Assembly (NCBI RefSeq): GCF_023073415.1
Contig: NZ_JADPJL010000068.1
Span: 124,001 to 188,000 of the forward strand
DNA: 64,000 nucleotides
From: Bradyrhizobium sp. 190
GTDB taxonomy: Bacteria > Pseudomonadota > Alphaproteobacteria > Rhizobiales > Xanthobacteraceae
Direction of reading: 5' to 3'
In this document: positions 24,894 to 32,692 of the stretch, one piece after another
Position numbering within the stretch: the first letter of the stretch is position 1
How the letters are laid out: the number at the start of each line of letters is the position of its first letter
Program-made: the position numbers and the translations under genes
Notes under the pieces: model-generated
What the model was told of the DNA's origin: nothing
Databases searched by the model: none
The model's input: only the letters and a program-made list of their open reading frames with translations

Positions 24894-25694
24894 CTATTTC
24901 CCCGCTCCCCAGTTCGCCGCCCGCTTCTCCGCAAACGACGCCAACCCTTCTGATGCCTCACTGGTCTGCCGCCGCGCCGAATGCATCTTCACCAGCCGCG
25001 CATAGGCGTCGTCGTCTACGCCCATGCCGCCGAACGAGCTTTCCATCGCGAGCGCCTTGGTCTCTGCCAGCGCTTCCGGACCATTGGCAAGCAGTTGCTC
25101 CACCACCTTCGCACCCGCAGCCTCCAGCTCGGTCACCGGCACCACCTCATGCACCAACCCGATCCGCCGCGCCTCCTCCGCACCAAACCGTTCGCCGGTC
25201 AGCGCGTAGCGGCGGACCTGGCGTACGCCGATGGCGTCGCAGAGCTGCGGGATGATGATGGCAGCGGTTAGCCCCCAGCGCACCTCGGTGATCGAGAACA
25301 GCGCATTGTCGGCGGCGACCACGACATCGCAGGCCGAGATCACGCCGGTGCCGCCGCCGAAGCAGCCGCCCTGCACCAGCGCCACCGTCGGGATCGGCAG
25401 CGTATTCAACCGCTGCACGGCCTCGAACGTCGCGCGCGACACCGCCTCGTTTTCTTCCGCCGATTTCGGCCGCACTCCATTGATCCATTTCAGGTCGGCG
25501 CCGGCCTGGAAATGCTTGCCGTTGCCCTTCAGCACCACGACGCGGAGATTGGGCTTCTTACCGAGTTCATCCATCGCCGCGAGCACGCCGTTGATGAGCC
25601 CGGCGTCATAGGCGTTGTTCACCTCGGGGCGGTTCAACGTGACGGTTGCGACGCCGCGCGCGTCGAGATCCCACAAAACCGGATTGGCGCTCAT
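24894..25694 (-). CDS. Enoyl-CoA hydratase/isomerase family protein
   Basis: This 266-residue crotonase-fold enzyme shows TVTLNRPEVNNAYD, the oxyanion-hole motif GKHFQAGADLKWINGV, and VQGGCFGGGTGVISACDVVVAA with the second oxyanion glycines. The catalytic region VRWGLTAAIIIPQL has Glu replaced around the usual E-x-x-x-G position, which makes the exact reaction uncertain. The residues around ADLKW resemble methylglutaconyl-CoA hydratases. ATG follows AAGGGAACGCCG. It stands alone, so the pathway is undetermined. Confidence 0.88.
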   Translation of the reverse strand: MSANPVLWDLDARGVATVTLNRPEVNNAYDAGLINGVLAAMDELGKKPNLRVVVLKGNGKHFQAGADLKWINGVRPKSAEENEAVSRATFEAVQRLNTLPIPTVALVQGGCFGGGTGVISACDVVVAADNALFSITEVRWGLTAAIIIPQLCDAIGVRQVRRYALTGERFGAEEARRIGLVHEVVPVTELEAAGAKVVEQLLANGPEALAETKALAMESSFGGMGVDDDAYARLVKMHSARRQTSEASEGLASFAEKRAANWGAGK

Positions 25695-25860
25695 CGGCGT
25701 TCCCTTGGTTGGTTGTTACATCAGGCACTATGCCGAGGCTGCGGAATTTGATCTATCATTTTTCGCCATGCCAGCGATGCAAACGACATGACCGGTTGCG
25801 CAATGGCGCGGGCTTGTGGAAACTGGCACTCAAGCCATCGTTCCTCAGGACATCCACGCC

Positions 25861-26835
25861 ATGCGGGTTTGCGTTTTCGGTGCGGGCGCCGTCGGCAGTC
25901 ATTTTGCGGTCCGGCTCGCGCACGCGGGGCATGAGGTGTCCTGCGTGATGCGGGGTGCGCATCTCGATGCGGTGAATGCCAAAGGGCTCACGCTGCGCGT
26001 GGGAGGCGCCGAGTTCAATGCCCACGTGAAAGCGTCCGATAATCCCGTCGCGCTGGGACCGCAGGATGTTGTCATCTGCACATTGAAGGCGACCGGGCTG
26101 CCCAGTCTTGCCACCGGCCTCCGACCTCTGCTCGGCGATGACACCGCCGTCGTGTTCGCACAAAACGGCATTCCCTGGTGGTACGATATCGGACTTCCCC
26201 CTTCACATCCTCCTGTACCGGATCTGGCGTTCCTCGATCCAGACGGTCGCCTGCGCAAGGCCATCCCGAAGCAGCTTATTGTTGGCGGCGTGGTGTTTTC
26301 GTCCAACGAAGTCGTCGCACCCGGCGTGGTGGCAAACCTTTCGCCCGAGCGCAACCGGCTCCTGATCGGCGAATGCGACGACCGCCGAAGCGAGCGGGTC
26401 GCGCGGCTGCGGGCGGCGCTGAACGACGCTTCGATCGAGTCGCCCGAGGTCACGCAAATCAGGGAGACGATCTGGTCAAAACTCCTGACCAACATGTCGA
26501 TGTCGGTGCTGTGCCTGCTGACCGGGCAGACCGCGCGCGCCGTGCGCGACGATCCTGATCTCGCCGAAATCGTGCCGCGCCTGCTCGACGAGGCCAACAG
26601 CGTCGCGCGAAGCTGCTTTCCCGAGGTCAAGCGCGTCGCGCGCTCCGGCCCCGCGCCGGATCACAAGCCTTCAATCCTGCAGGATTACGAACTCGGCCGC
26701 GCCATGGAGGTCGACGTGCTGGTCCGCGCACCTGCCGCATTCGCGCGCGCCGCCGGACTTTCGACGCCGATGCTCGACATGATGGCGGCGCTCGCGATCC
26801 GCCAGGCGCGCGACAAGGGGCTCTATCAGGGCTGA
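25861..26835 (+). CDS. 2-Dehydropantoate 2-reductase family protein (first copy)
   Basis: This 324-residue ApbA/PanE-type reductase has the NADP motif VFGAGAVGSHFAVRLAHAG, a CTLKA segment, FAQNGIPWW and the C-terminal domain with the lysine-containing TIWSKLLTNMSMSVLC. Such enzymes reduce ketopantoate to pantoate or act on related 2-oxoacids. A second member is at 44395. With two copies, at least one probably acts outside pantothenate synthesis. The ATG at 25861 gives the family N-terminus; 15 in-frame residues upstream are not used. Confidence 0.88.
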   Translation: MRVCVFGAGAVGSHFAVRLAHAGHEVSCVMRGAHLDAVNAKGLTLRVGGAEFNAHVKASDNPVALGPQDVVICTLKATGLPSLATGLRPLLGDDTAVVFAQNGIPWWYDIGLPPSHPPVPDLAFLDPDGRLRKAIPKQLIVGGVVFSSNEVVAPGVVANLSPERNRLLIGECDDRRSERVARLRAALNDASIESPEVTQIRETIWSKLLTNMSMSVLCLLTGQTARAVRDDPDLAEIVPRLLDEANSVARSCFPEVKRVARSGPAPDHKPSILQDYELGRAMEVDVLVRAPAAFARAAGLSTPMLDMMAALAIRQARDKGLYQG

Positions 26836-26861
26836 AGGCCGGGCCGTTGCGGACCCGGTCG

Positions 26862-27842
26862 TCAGATCGGCTCCAGTCCGAGCCGCTTGAACAGCTTCCG
26901 GTCGGCCTCGTCCTCCGGATTGCCGGCTGTCAGCAAGGTGTCGCCGACGAAGATCGAGTTCGCCCCGGCAAAGAAGCACAGCGCCTGCATCTCGTCGGTC
27001 ATGGCCGAGCGGCCCGCTGACAGGCGGACATATGATTTCGGCATCATGATGCGCGCCAGCGCGACGATCCGGACAAACTCGATCGGCGCGATCGGTACAG
27101 CCTCGGCGAGCGGCGTGCCGGCGATCGGAATCAGCATGTTGATCGGAACGCTTTCCGGCGGCTCGGCGAGGTTCGCAAGCGTGACCAGCATGTCGACGCG
27201 GTCGGTTTCTTCCTCGCCCATGCCGAGGATGCCGCCGCAACACACTTTCATGCCGGATTGCCGGACATTCTCCAGCGTGTCGAGGCGAACGGCAAACGTT
27301 CGCGTCGAGGTCACCTGCGGATAATAGCGCGCCGACGTATCGATATTGTGGTTGTAGTAGTCGAGCCCCGCCGCGCTGAGGCGGTTCGACTGGTCGCGGT
27401 CCAGCATTCCCAGCGTCATGCAGGTCTCGAGCCCGAGCGCTTTCACCGCGCCGACCATTTCAACGATGGCATCCATGTCTCGCGGTTTCGGATTGCGCCA
27501 TGCCGCGCCCATGCAGTAACGCGTCGCGCCGCCGTCTCGGGCTTTGCGTGCTTCGGCGACAACCTTTTGGACGTCCATCAGCTTCGAGGCGACAAGCCCC
27601 GTCGAATGATGCGACGACTGGCTGCAATAGCCGCAATCTTCGGGGCAGCCGCCGGTCTTGATATTGAGCAGCTTGCTGAGCTGCACGCGGTTGGGATCGG
27701 AATGCCGGCGGTGAATGGATTGCGCCTGGAACAGCAGATCGTTGAACGGCAGCCGGTAGAGCGACCAGGCCGCCTCGCTCGTCCACTTCGGTTTGTCCGC
27801 AAGCGGCGCCGTCACAGCCAACTCATCCCGCACTTCGAGCAT
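26862..27842 (-). CDS. bioB: Biotin synthase
   Basis: This 326-residue radical SAM enzyme inserts sulfur into dethiobiotin in the last step of biotin synthesis. The [4Fe-4S] cysteines are Cys66, Cys70 and Cys73 in GGCPEDCGYC. Further conserved parts are YCMGAAWR, YYNHNIDTS, GGILGMGEE, NMLIPIAGTPL and the arginine region VRLSAGR that holds the [2Fe-2S] site. The C-terminal NSIFVGDTLLT is typical. No other bio genes flank it. Confidence 0.97.
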   Translation of the reverse strand: MLEVRDELAVTAPLADKPKWTSEAAWSLYRLPFNDLLFQAQSIHRRHSDPNRVQLSKLLNIKTGGCPEDCGYCSQSSHHSTGLVASKLMDVQKVVAEARKARDGGATRYCMGAAWRNPKPRDMDAIVEMVGAVKALGLETCMTLGMLDRDQSNRLSAAGLDYYNHNIDTSARYYPQVTSTRTFAVRLDTLENVRQSGMKVCCGGILGMGEEETDRVDMLVTLANLAEPPESVPINMLIPIAGTPLAEAVPIAPIEFVRIVALARIMMPKSYVRLSAGRSAMTDEMQALCFFAGANSIFVGDTLLTAGNPEDEADRKLFKRLGLEPI

Positions 27843-28028
27843 CCTTCAATTCTCCCGATCCTGATTGCCCCTCGCGGCGCGTCATCGCACGGTGGCGAAG
27901 CTGACGCCAGTGGCGTGCGCCGTGCTTGTAAAAAATTGATCGCCGGCGCAAACCGGCATTGACCGCGCAGCGCAGCTCGTATCACTCTCGATCCCACTCA
28001 AGAAAAAGAAACAAGCGGGGAACCGAAC

Positions 28029-28811
28029 ATGCATGTCAAAGGCAAGGTCTGCGTCGTCACGGGAGCTGCGAGCGGCATCGGCGAAGCGGTGGCGCGCGCC
28101 TATGCGGAGGCCGGCGCGCGCGGCGTGGTCGTGGCCGACCTCAAGACCTCGCGCGACAGATTGGCGAAGGTCGCCGGCGACATCGACGGCTTGGCGATCA
28201 CGGCCGATGTCGGCCTGGAAGAAGACATCAAGGCGCTGATCGCCGCGGCCGAAGACAAGTATGGGCCGGTCGACGTGTTTTTCTCCAACGCCGGCCTTTC
28301 GCGCAAGGGACAGGAGACCGCCTCCGACGCCGATTGGGACGTGAGCTGGCGCGTCCATGTCATGAGCCATGTGTTCGCGGCGCGCGCGCTGGTGCCGGGC
28401 ATGCTTGCACGCGGATCCGGCTATCTGCTCAACACCGCGTCCGCCGCGGGCCTGCTGGCTTCGCTGAACTCGATGCCTTATGGCGTGACAAAAAATGCGG
28501 CAGTCGCGCTCGCCGAACATCTTGCCATTCAGTATGGCGACCGCGGCATCCGTGTGTCCGTGCTCTGCCCGCAATCGGTGCAAACAGGCATGACGACGCC
28601 CGGCCCGAGCGCCGCGCGGGTCGACGGCGTGCTGCAGCCGCCGGAAGTGGCGCGCATGGTGATCGAGGCGATGGAGGAAGAACGCTTTCTCATTCTGTCG
28701 CACCCACAGGTCGCCGAATACATGCAGCGCAAGGCGTCCAGCCGCGACCGCTGGCTCACCGGCATGCGCCGGCTGCGTGACAAGATCTACGGCGCGCCGC
28801 AATCAGCGTGA
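28029..28811 (+). CDS. Short-chain dehydrogenase/reductase (SDR) family protein
   Basis: This 260-residue classical SDR has the cofactor motif TGAASGIGEAVARAYAEAG, VVVADLK (an acidic residue after beta-2, favouring NAD), the N-A-G motif in FFSNAGLSR, the catalytic serine in LLNTASAAGLL, and the tyrosine/lysine pair in MPYGVTKNAA (Y-x-x-x-K). The TGMTTPG segment follows. The substrate is unknown. The start has GGGGAA upstream. Its last nine bases overlap the tail of the convergent racemase gene. Confidence 0.92.
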   Translation: MHVKGKVCVVTGAASGIGEAVARAYAEAGARGVVVADLKTSRDRLAKVAGDIDGLAITADVGLEEDIKALIAAAEDKYGPVDVFFSNAGLSRKGQETASDADWDVSWRVHVMSHVFAARALVPGMLARGSGYLLNTASAAGLLASLNSMPYGVTKNAAVALAEHLAIQYGDRGIRVSVLCPQSVQTGMTTPGPSAARVDGVLQPPEVARMVIEAMEEERFLILSHPQVAEYMQRKASSRDRWLTGMRRLRDKIYGAPQSA

Positions 28812-29537
28812 CGATTTCGGCGCGAACGGCGCCAAGATGCCATCGTATTTTTTCACGCCCGGCGACGCATAGGAACCACGCCGTGACGTCACGAGCTTCA
28901 GGCCGGCCAGCGCCTCGGCCTGCTTCACCGCGGCCGCCACGCCATCGACGACGGGAACGTCAAACTTCCGCGACAGTTTCAGCGCAAGATCGGCCATGCC
29001 CGCGCAGCCCAGCACGATCGCTTCCGCGCCCTTGTCGAGCGCGCGGGAAATCTCGGCTTCCAGCTTCGCTTCCGCACCCGAGCCGGGCTTGTCGAGATCG
29101 AGCACCGCGACGTCGCAGGCGGTGACGTCAGCCCTTTCCGCAAAACCATAGCGACGCACCAGCTCTTCCAGCGGCACGATCGAGCGCGGCAGCGTGGTGA
29201 CGACGGCGATCCGCTTGGCAATCTGGCCCGCGGTCACCAGCGCCGCCTCGCAGATGCCGACCACCGGAAAACGAGCGGCGGTCCGGGCGGCGTCGAGGCC
29301 GGTGTCGTCGAAACATGCAACGATCGCCGCGTCGGCGTCCGGCGCATTCAGAAGCGCCTGGATCAGGCCGGGTACGGCGAATGCCTCGTCGTAATAGCCC
29401 TCGATCGAGACCGGCCCCATCGACGACGTGACGGCGGATATTTCCGTGCCGGGCGCGGCGACGGCGCGTGCGGCGGCGCCGATCGTTTCGGTCATCGAGA
29501 CGGTCGTGTTCGGATTGACGATCAGGATTTTTGTCAT
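28803..29537 (-). CDS. Aspartate/glutamate racemase family protein (hydantoin racemase-like)
   Basis: This 244-residue cofactor-independent racemase shows ILIVNPNTTVSMTETIG, the first catalytic cysteine in IVACFDDTGLDAA, and the second in VLGCAGMADLA. The N-P-N-T motif and length match hydantoin/allantoin racemases and arylmalonate decarboxylase relatives. A substrate cannot be assigned from context. It is convergent with the SDR gene, overlapping it by nine bases. Confidence 0.9.
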   Translation of the reverse strand: MTKILIVNPNTTVSMTETIGAAARAVAAPGTEISAVTSSMGPVSIEGYYDEAFAVPGLIQALLNAPDADAAIVACFDDTGLDAARTAARFPVVGICEAALVTAGQIAKRIAVVTTLPRSIVPLEELVRRYGFAERADVTACDVAVLDLDKPGSGAEAKLEAEISRALDKGAEAIVLGCAGMADLALKLSRKFDVPVVDGVAAAVKQAEALAGLKLVTSRRGSYASPGVKKYDGILAPFAPKSSR

Positions 29538-29580
29538 GGATGCATCGTAGCTGGGATGGAACGAAGCGCAACTCTCTCAC

Positions 29581-29711
29581 CGTCGTCCCGGCCAAGCGAA
29601 GCGCGAGCCGGGACCCATAACCACAGGACATAGTTGTTTGGGCAAAGCGATTGCCACAGCGCCACACAATAACCGCCGCGGCGTATGGGTCCCTGCTTTC
29701 GCAGGGACGAC
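29581..29711. repeat. Palindromic repeat, family B (copy 3, hybrid arms)
   Basis: The right arm is family B (GGGTCCCTGCTTTCGCAGGG, then ACGAC). The left arm differs: CGTCGTCCCGGCCAAGCGAA followed by GCGCGAGCCGGGACCCATAA, which carries its own small hairpin CCCGGC/GCCGGG. The two arms still pair at the outer GTCGTCCC/GGGACGAC and at GGGACCCATA. It appears to be a chimera of two related repeat types. Confidence 0.8.
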
Positions 29712-29721
29712 AGCAGAAAGC

Positions 29722-30405
29722 TTAGCCTACGATGCCGTCCACCCACGCCGCAGATGCATCCAGCGCCTCTTCCATCACCTCACGATCATTCCGCCCCGAG
29801 CTCTTCAGCACATGGAAGGAATGATCGGCGCCATCAAGCAAATGCAGCGTCGCCCGCGATCCCAAGCCTTTCACGACAGGCTTGAGCAGACTCAGTTCCG
29901 CCAGTGCGTCGCGCGTGCCCTGCAGAAACAGCATCGGGATCTTGACATCGGCGAGATGCTTGGCGCGGTCGCTGGAGGCCTTTCCAGCCGGATGCAGCGG
30001 AAAACCGATAAACGCCAACCCTCTCACGCCGGGCAAGGGAGAAAGCGCCTGCGCCTGCGATGTCATCCGCCCGCCGAACGATCGGCCGCCGGCGATCAGT
30101 GGTAACGAGGGGCAGCATCGCGCAGCTTCCTGCACGGCGGCGCGGACGGCGGCGTGGGCGACCTTGGGCGCATCGGGCCGCTTGCTGCCTTTTTCCATAT
30201 AGGGAAATTGATAGCGCAGCGTCGCAATGCCGCGCTCGGCCAGGCCAGCCGCAACCGTTTCCATCGACGCATGGGTCATGCCGGCACCGGCCCCGTGCGC
30301 GAACACGTAACACGCGCGGGATTGCGGCGGCCGCATCACCAACCCGGAGACCGCCTCATTGGGCCCAATCTCAATTGGGAGCAATTCCGCCTCGGCTGCC
30401 TTCAT
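29722..30405 (-). CDS. Alpha/beta-hydrolase of the TEX30/KANL3 type
   Basis: This 227-residue hydrolase has YVFAHGAGAGMTHASM (oxyanion-hole region), the nucleophile elbow GGRSFGGRM, an acidic residue in FLQGTRDALAE and the late histidine in LLDGADHSFHV, giving a plausible Ser-Asp-His triad. The order and the AHGAGAG motif match small bacterial relatives of TEX30 and dienelactone hydrolases. The substrate is unknown. It is an isolated leftward gene. Confidence 0.87.
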   Translation of the reverse strand: MKAAEAELLPIEIGPNEAVSGLVMRPPQSRACYVFAHGAGAGMTHASMETVAAGLAERGIATLRYQFPYMEKGSKRPDAPKVAHAAVRAAVQEAARCCPSLPLIAGGRSFGGRMTSQAQALSPLPGVRGLAFIGFPLHPAGKASSDRAKHLADVKIPMLFLQGTRDALAELSLLKPVVKGLGSRATLHLLDGADHSFHVLKSSGRNDREVMEEALDASAAWVDGIVG

Positions 30406-30556
30406 GTGATCTATCCGACACTCTGCTGCATAATCGGGACTCTATACTGAAAAAGGCCGGGCGAGCGATGACCCGGCCGACCGCGTCCCGGCCCGAAGAA
30501 TCGGATTTATGGACAGACCTATAGCGCCACTATAAGATGGCATCATACTCAACCGC

Positions 30557-30589
30557 ACGCCGAGGGTGATTCGCCTTCCGGCGTTTTTT
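30557..30589 (+). terminator. Orphan intrinsic terminator-like hairpin
   Basis: ACGCCG and CGGCGT form a stem with an inner AGG/CCT pair, followed directly by six T residues, which is the form of a rightward Rho-independent terminator. No rightward gene ends upstream, since the gene to the left runs leftward from 30405. It may end a small RNA, or lie in the leader of the cytochrome gene that starts at 30643. Confidence 0.5.
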
Positions 30590-30642
30590 GATAACAGACG
30601 GATATTGCGCGCAACGTGCGCAGTTTTGACAAGGGGCGGGCC

Positions 30643-32490
30643 ATGCGTGGCAAGAGGATTGCGAAAATTGTGATCGCGCTGGCGATCGTCGGCATCGGTT
30701 ATGCCGCCTTCAAGGACGATATCGCCAAGCTCTGGCAGGATTTGCACGTGAAGATCGTGGAGCATCCCACGCCGAAGAAGACCGTCTGGCTCGACCAGGG
30801 CATCAGCAAGGACAAATTGAGCTGGTTCTATCACGCCGACCAGGGAACGCGGACCTTCGGCTTCCCCTATGAGTGGTTCATGGCCCTGGAGCAGCCGACG
30901 ATTTCGTGGCTGCCGTTCACCAAGGTCGGCCTCTTCAGCGACAGCGCCTATCTCGACCGCTATGGCTTCATCGCGGATACCATCATCCCCGGCAAGGAGG
31001 CACTTCCGATCGGGTTCGCGAAAGGCACCCCGATGCTCGACCCGACGGGCGCGATATGGCGCAACCCGCGCACCAAGAAGGAGATGATCGGCGTCGGCCT
31101 GACCTGCGCGGGCTGCCACACCGGCAGCTTCACCTACAAGGACACCGCCGTCGTCATCGACGGCGGGCCGGCGCTCACCAATCTCTTCGCGATGAAGCAG
31201 GGCATGGGCATCTCGCTCTTGCTGACGCGCTACTGGCCCGGCCGGTTCGACCGCTTCGCCGAGCGCATCCTGGGGCCCGACGCCACGCTCGACGACCGCG
31301 AAACGCTGAAGAACCAGCTCGAGCAGGTTCTCAATCAGTACAAGCAGGTCAAGAACCTGGAAGAGCGCGTCGCCGCCCAGAGTATCGTGGAAGGTTACGG
31401 ACGGCTGGACGCCCTCAACCGGATCGGCAACCAGGTGTTTTCAATCGACCTGAAGAAGCCGGAAAACTATGCCGGCTCCTCCGCGCCGGTGCATTACCCG
31501 CGGATCTGGAACACGCCGTGGTTCGACTGGGTGCAGTATAACGGCTCCATCATGCAGCCGATGGTGCGCAACGCCGGCGAGTCGCTCGGCGTGTCGGCGG
31601 AGCTCAATCTGATCGATCCGTCGAAGGGACTGTATAAATCGAGCGTGGACGTGGATGCGCTGTTCAAGATGGAGCAGATGATCAAGGGCGACACGCAGCC
31701 GAACGCCAAGGATGGCTTTCCGGGCCTGAGATCTCCGAAATGGCCGGCCGACATTTTGCCGCCGATCGATCAGAAGCTGGCCGCCCAGGGTTCCGGACTC
31801 TACAAGACCCATTGCCAGGAATGCCACCGGCCGCCGGTAACGAGCGAAGCGTTCTACGATTTCAACAACAAGGACTGGTGGACCAAGAACCAGGCCGGCG
31901 AGGCGATCCTCAAGGTCGAAAATGTTCCGATCTCGCATATCGGAACCGATCCTGCGCAGGCGGCAGACATGCTGAACCGAACGGTCGCGGTGCCCGAAAA
32001 CCTCGGGATCAAGAGCAGCAGTTTCGCGTTCGCACTGGGCGAACTGGTCGAGAAGACGGTCAACTACGGCTTCGACCAGAAGAAGCCGCCCGTGAACCCC
32101 GCGGAGCGGAAGCGGATCGACGGATATATGCCGAACGAACTCCGGGGTGAGCTTGCCTACAAGGTTCGTCCGCTGAACGGCGTATGGGCGACGCCGCCCT
32201 ATTTGCACAACGGTTCGGTGCCGACCATCGATGATCTGCTTGGGGATCCCGAGAAAAGGCCGCCGACATTCTATCTCGGCAGCCGCGAATACGACCCCGT
32301 GAAGCTCGGTTACAAGACCGACCCGATCACCAACGGTTTCGTATTCGACACTTCCATTCGCGGAAACTCGAACAGAGGCCACGAATTCAGGAAGGACTAT
32401 AACAAGGACAAGGAAATCAAAGGCGTGATCGGGCCGGCCCTGTCGGCGGACGATCGAAAGGCGCTGATCGAATACCTCAAGACGCTCTAG
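30643..32490 (+). CDS. Di-haem c-type cytochrome, RoxA-like / cytochrome c peroxidase-related
   Basis: This is a 615-residue exported protein with an N-terminal membrane anchor or uncleaved signal (IAKIVIALAIVGIGYAAF). Two haem c attachment motifs are present: CAGCH at residue 155 and CQECH at residue 391. The overall size and the second half (WATPPYLHNGSVPTIDDLL) match the di-haem cytochrome family that includes rubber oxygenase RoxA and bacterial cytochrome c peroxidases. ATG 30643 follows AAGGGGCGGGCC; a GTG at 30616 lacks a site. A dioxygenase or peroxidase role is possible. No rubber-degradation context is seen. Confidence 0.82.
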   Translation: MRGKRIAKIVIALAIVGIGYAAFKDDIAKLWQDLHVKIVEHPTPKKTVWLDQGISKDKLSWFYHADQGTRTFGFPYEWFMALEQPTISWLPFTKVGLFSDSAYLDRYGFIADTIIPGKEALPIGFAKGTPMLDPTGAIWRNPRTKKEMIGVGLTCAGCHTGSFTYKDTAVVIDGGPALTNLFAMKQGMGISLLLTRYWPGRFDRFAERILGPDATLDDRETLKNQLEQVLNQYKQVKNLEERVAAQSIVEGYGRLDALNRIGNQVFSIDLKKPENYAGSSAPVHYPRIWNTPWFDWVQYNGSIMQPMVRNAGESLGVSAELNLIDPSKGLYKSSVDVDALFKMEQMIKGDTQPNAKDGFPGLRSPKWPADILPPIDQKLAAQGSGLYKTHCQECHRPPVTSEAFYDFNNKDWWTKNQAGEAILKVENVPISHIGTDPAQAADMLNRTVAVPENLGIKSSSFAFALGELVEKTVNYGFDQKKPPVNPAERKRIDGYMPNELRGELAYKVRPLNGVWATPPYLHNGSVPTIDDLLGDPEKRPPTFYLGSREYDPVKLGYKTDPITNGFVFDTSIRGNSNRGHEFRKDYNKDKEIKGVIGPALSADDRKALIEYLKTL

Positions 32491-32517
32491 GGATTTTCCG
32501 CAACCGAAGATCACGGT

Positions 32518-32554
32518 GCCCCGCGTGCATGTCAGGTCCGCGTAACCGCGGGGC
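32518..32554. terminator. GC-rich hairpin after the cytochrome gene
   Basis: GCCCCGCG and CGCGGGGC form a perfect 8-bp stem with a 21-base loop, beginning 28 bases after the cytochrome stop. There is no T-run, so it could equally be a 3' stabiliser. Confidence 0.3.
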
Positions 32555-32692
32555 CAGGATCGCGCCGGCACGATTGACCGTCAATGCGCTTTACGCTGTT
32601 CTAGCAGGCATGATCGCGAGCGAATGAAGCGCCGCCGGCAACAGGAGCGGTGCGGGCGCGCGACTGGAAACGGTTCATCCTGGGAAAGCCAC

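Noticed and set aside
26837..26860. Hairpin between the convergent reductase and bioB genes
   Set aside because: Imperfect CCGGG/CCCGG pairing without a T-run; too weak to list as a terminator.
27843..28028. Biotin-related regulatory site or riboswitch upstream of bioB
   Set aside because: No BirA-type operator or conserved riboswitch structure could be recognised.
30449..30477. Leftward terminator (GGCCGGG/CCCGGCC with T5 on the reverse strand)
   Set aside because: No leftward gene ends upstream of it, and the 10-base loop with only a 7-bp stem is not convincing alone.
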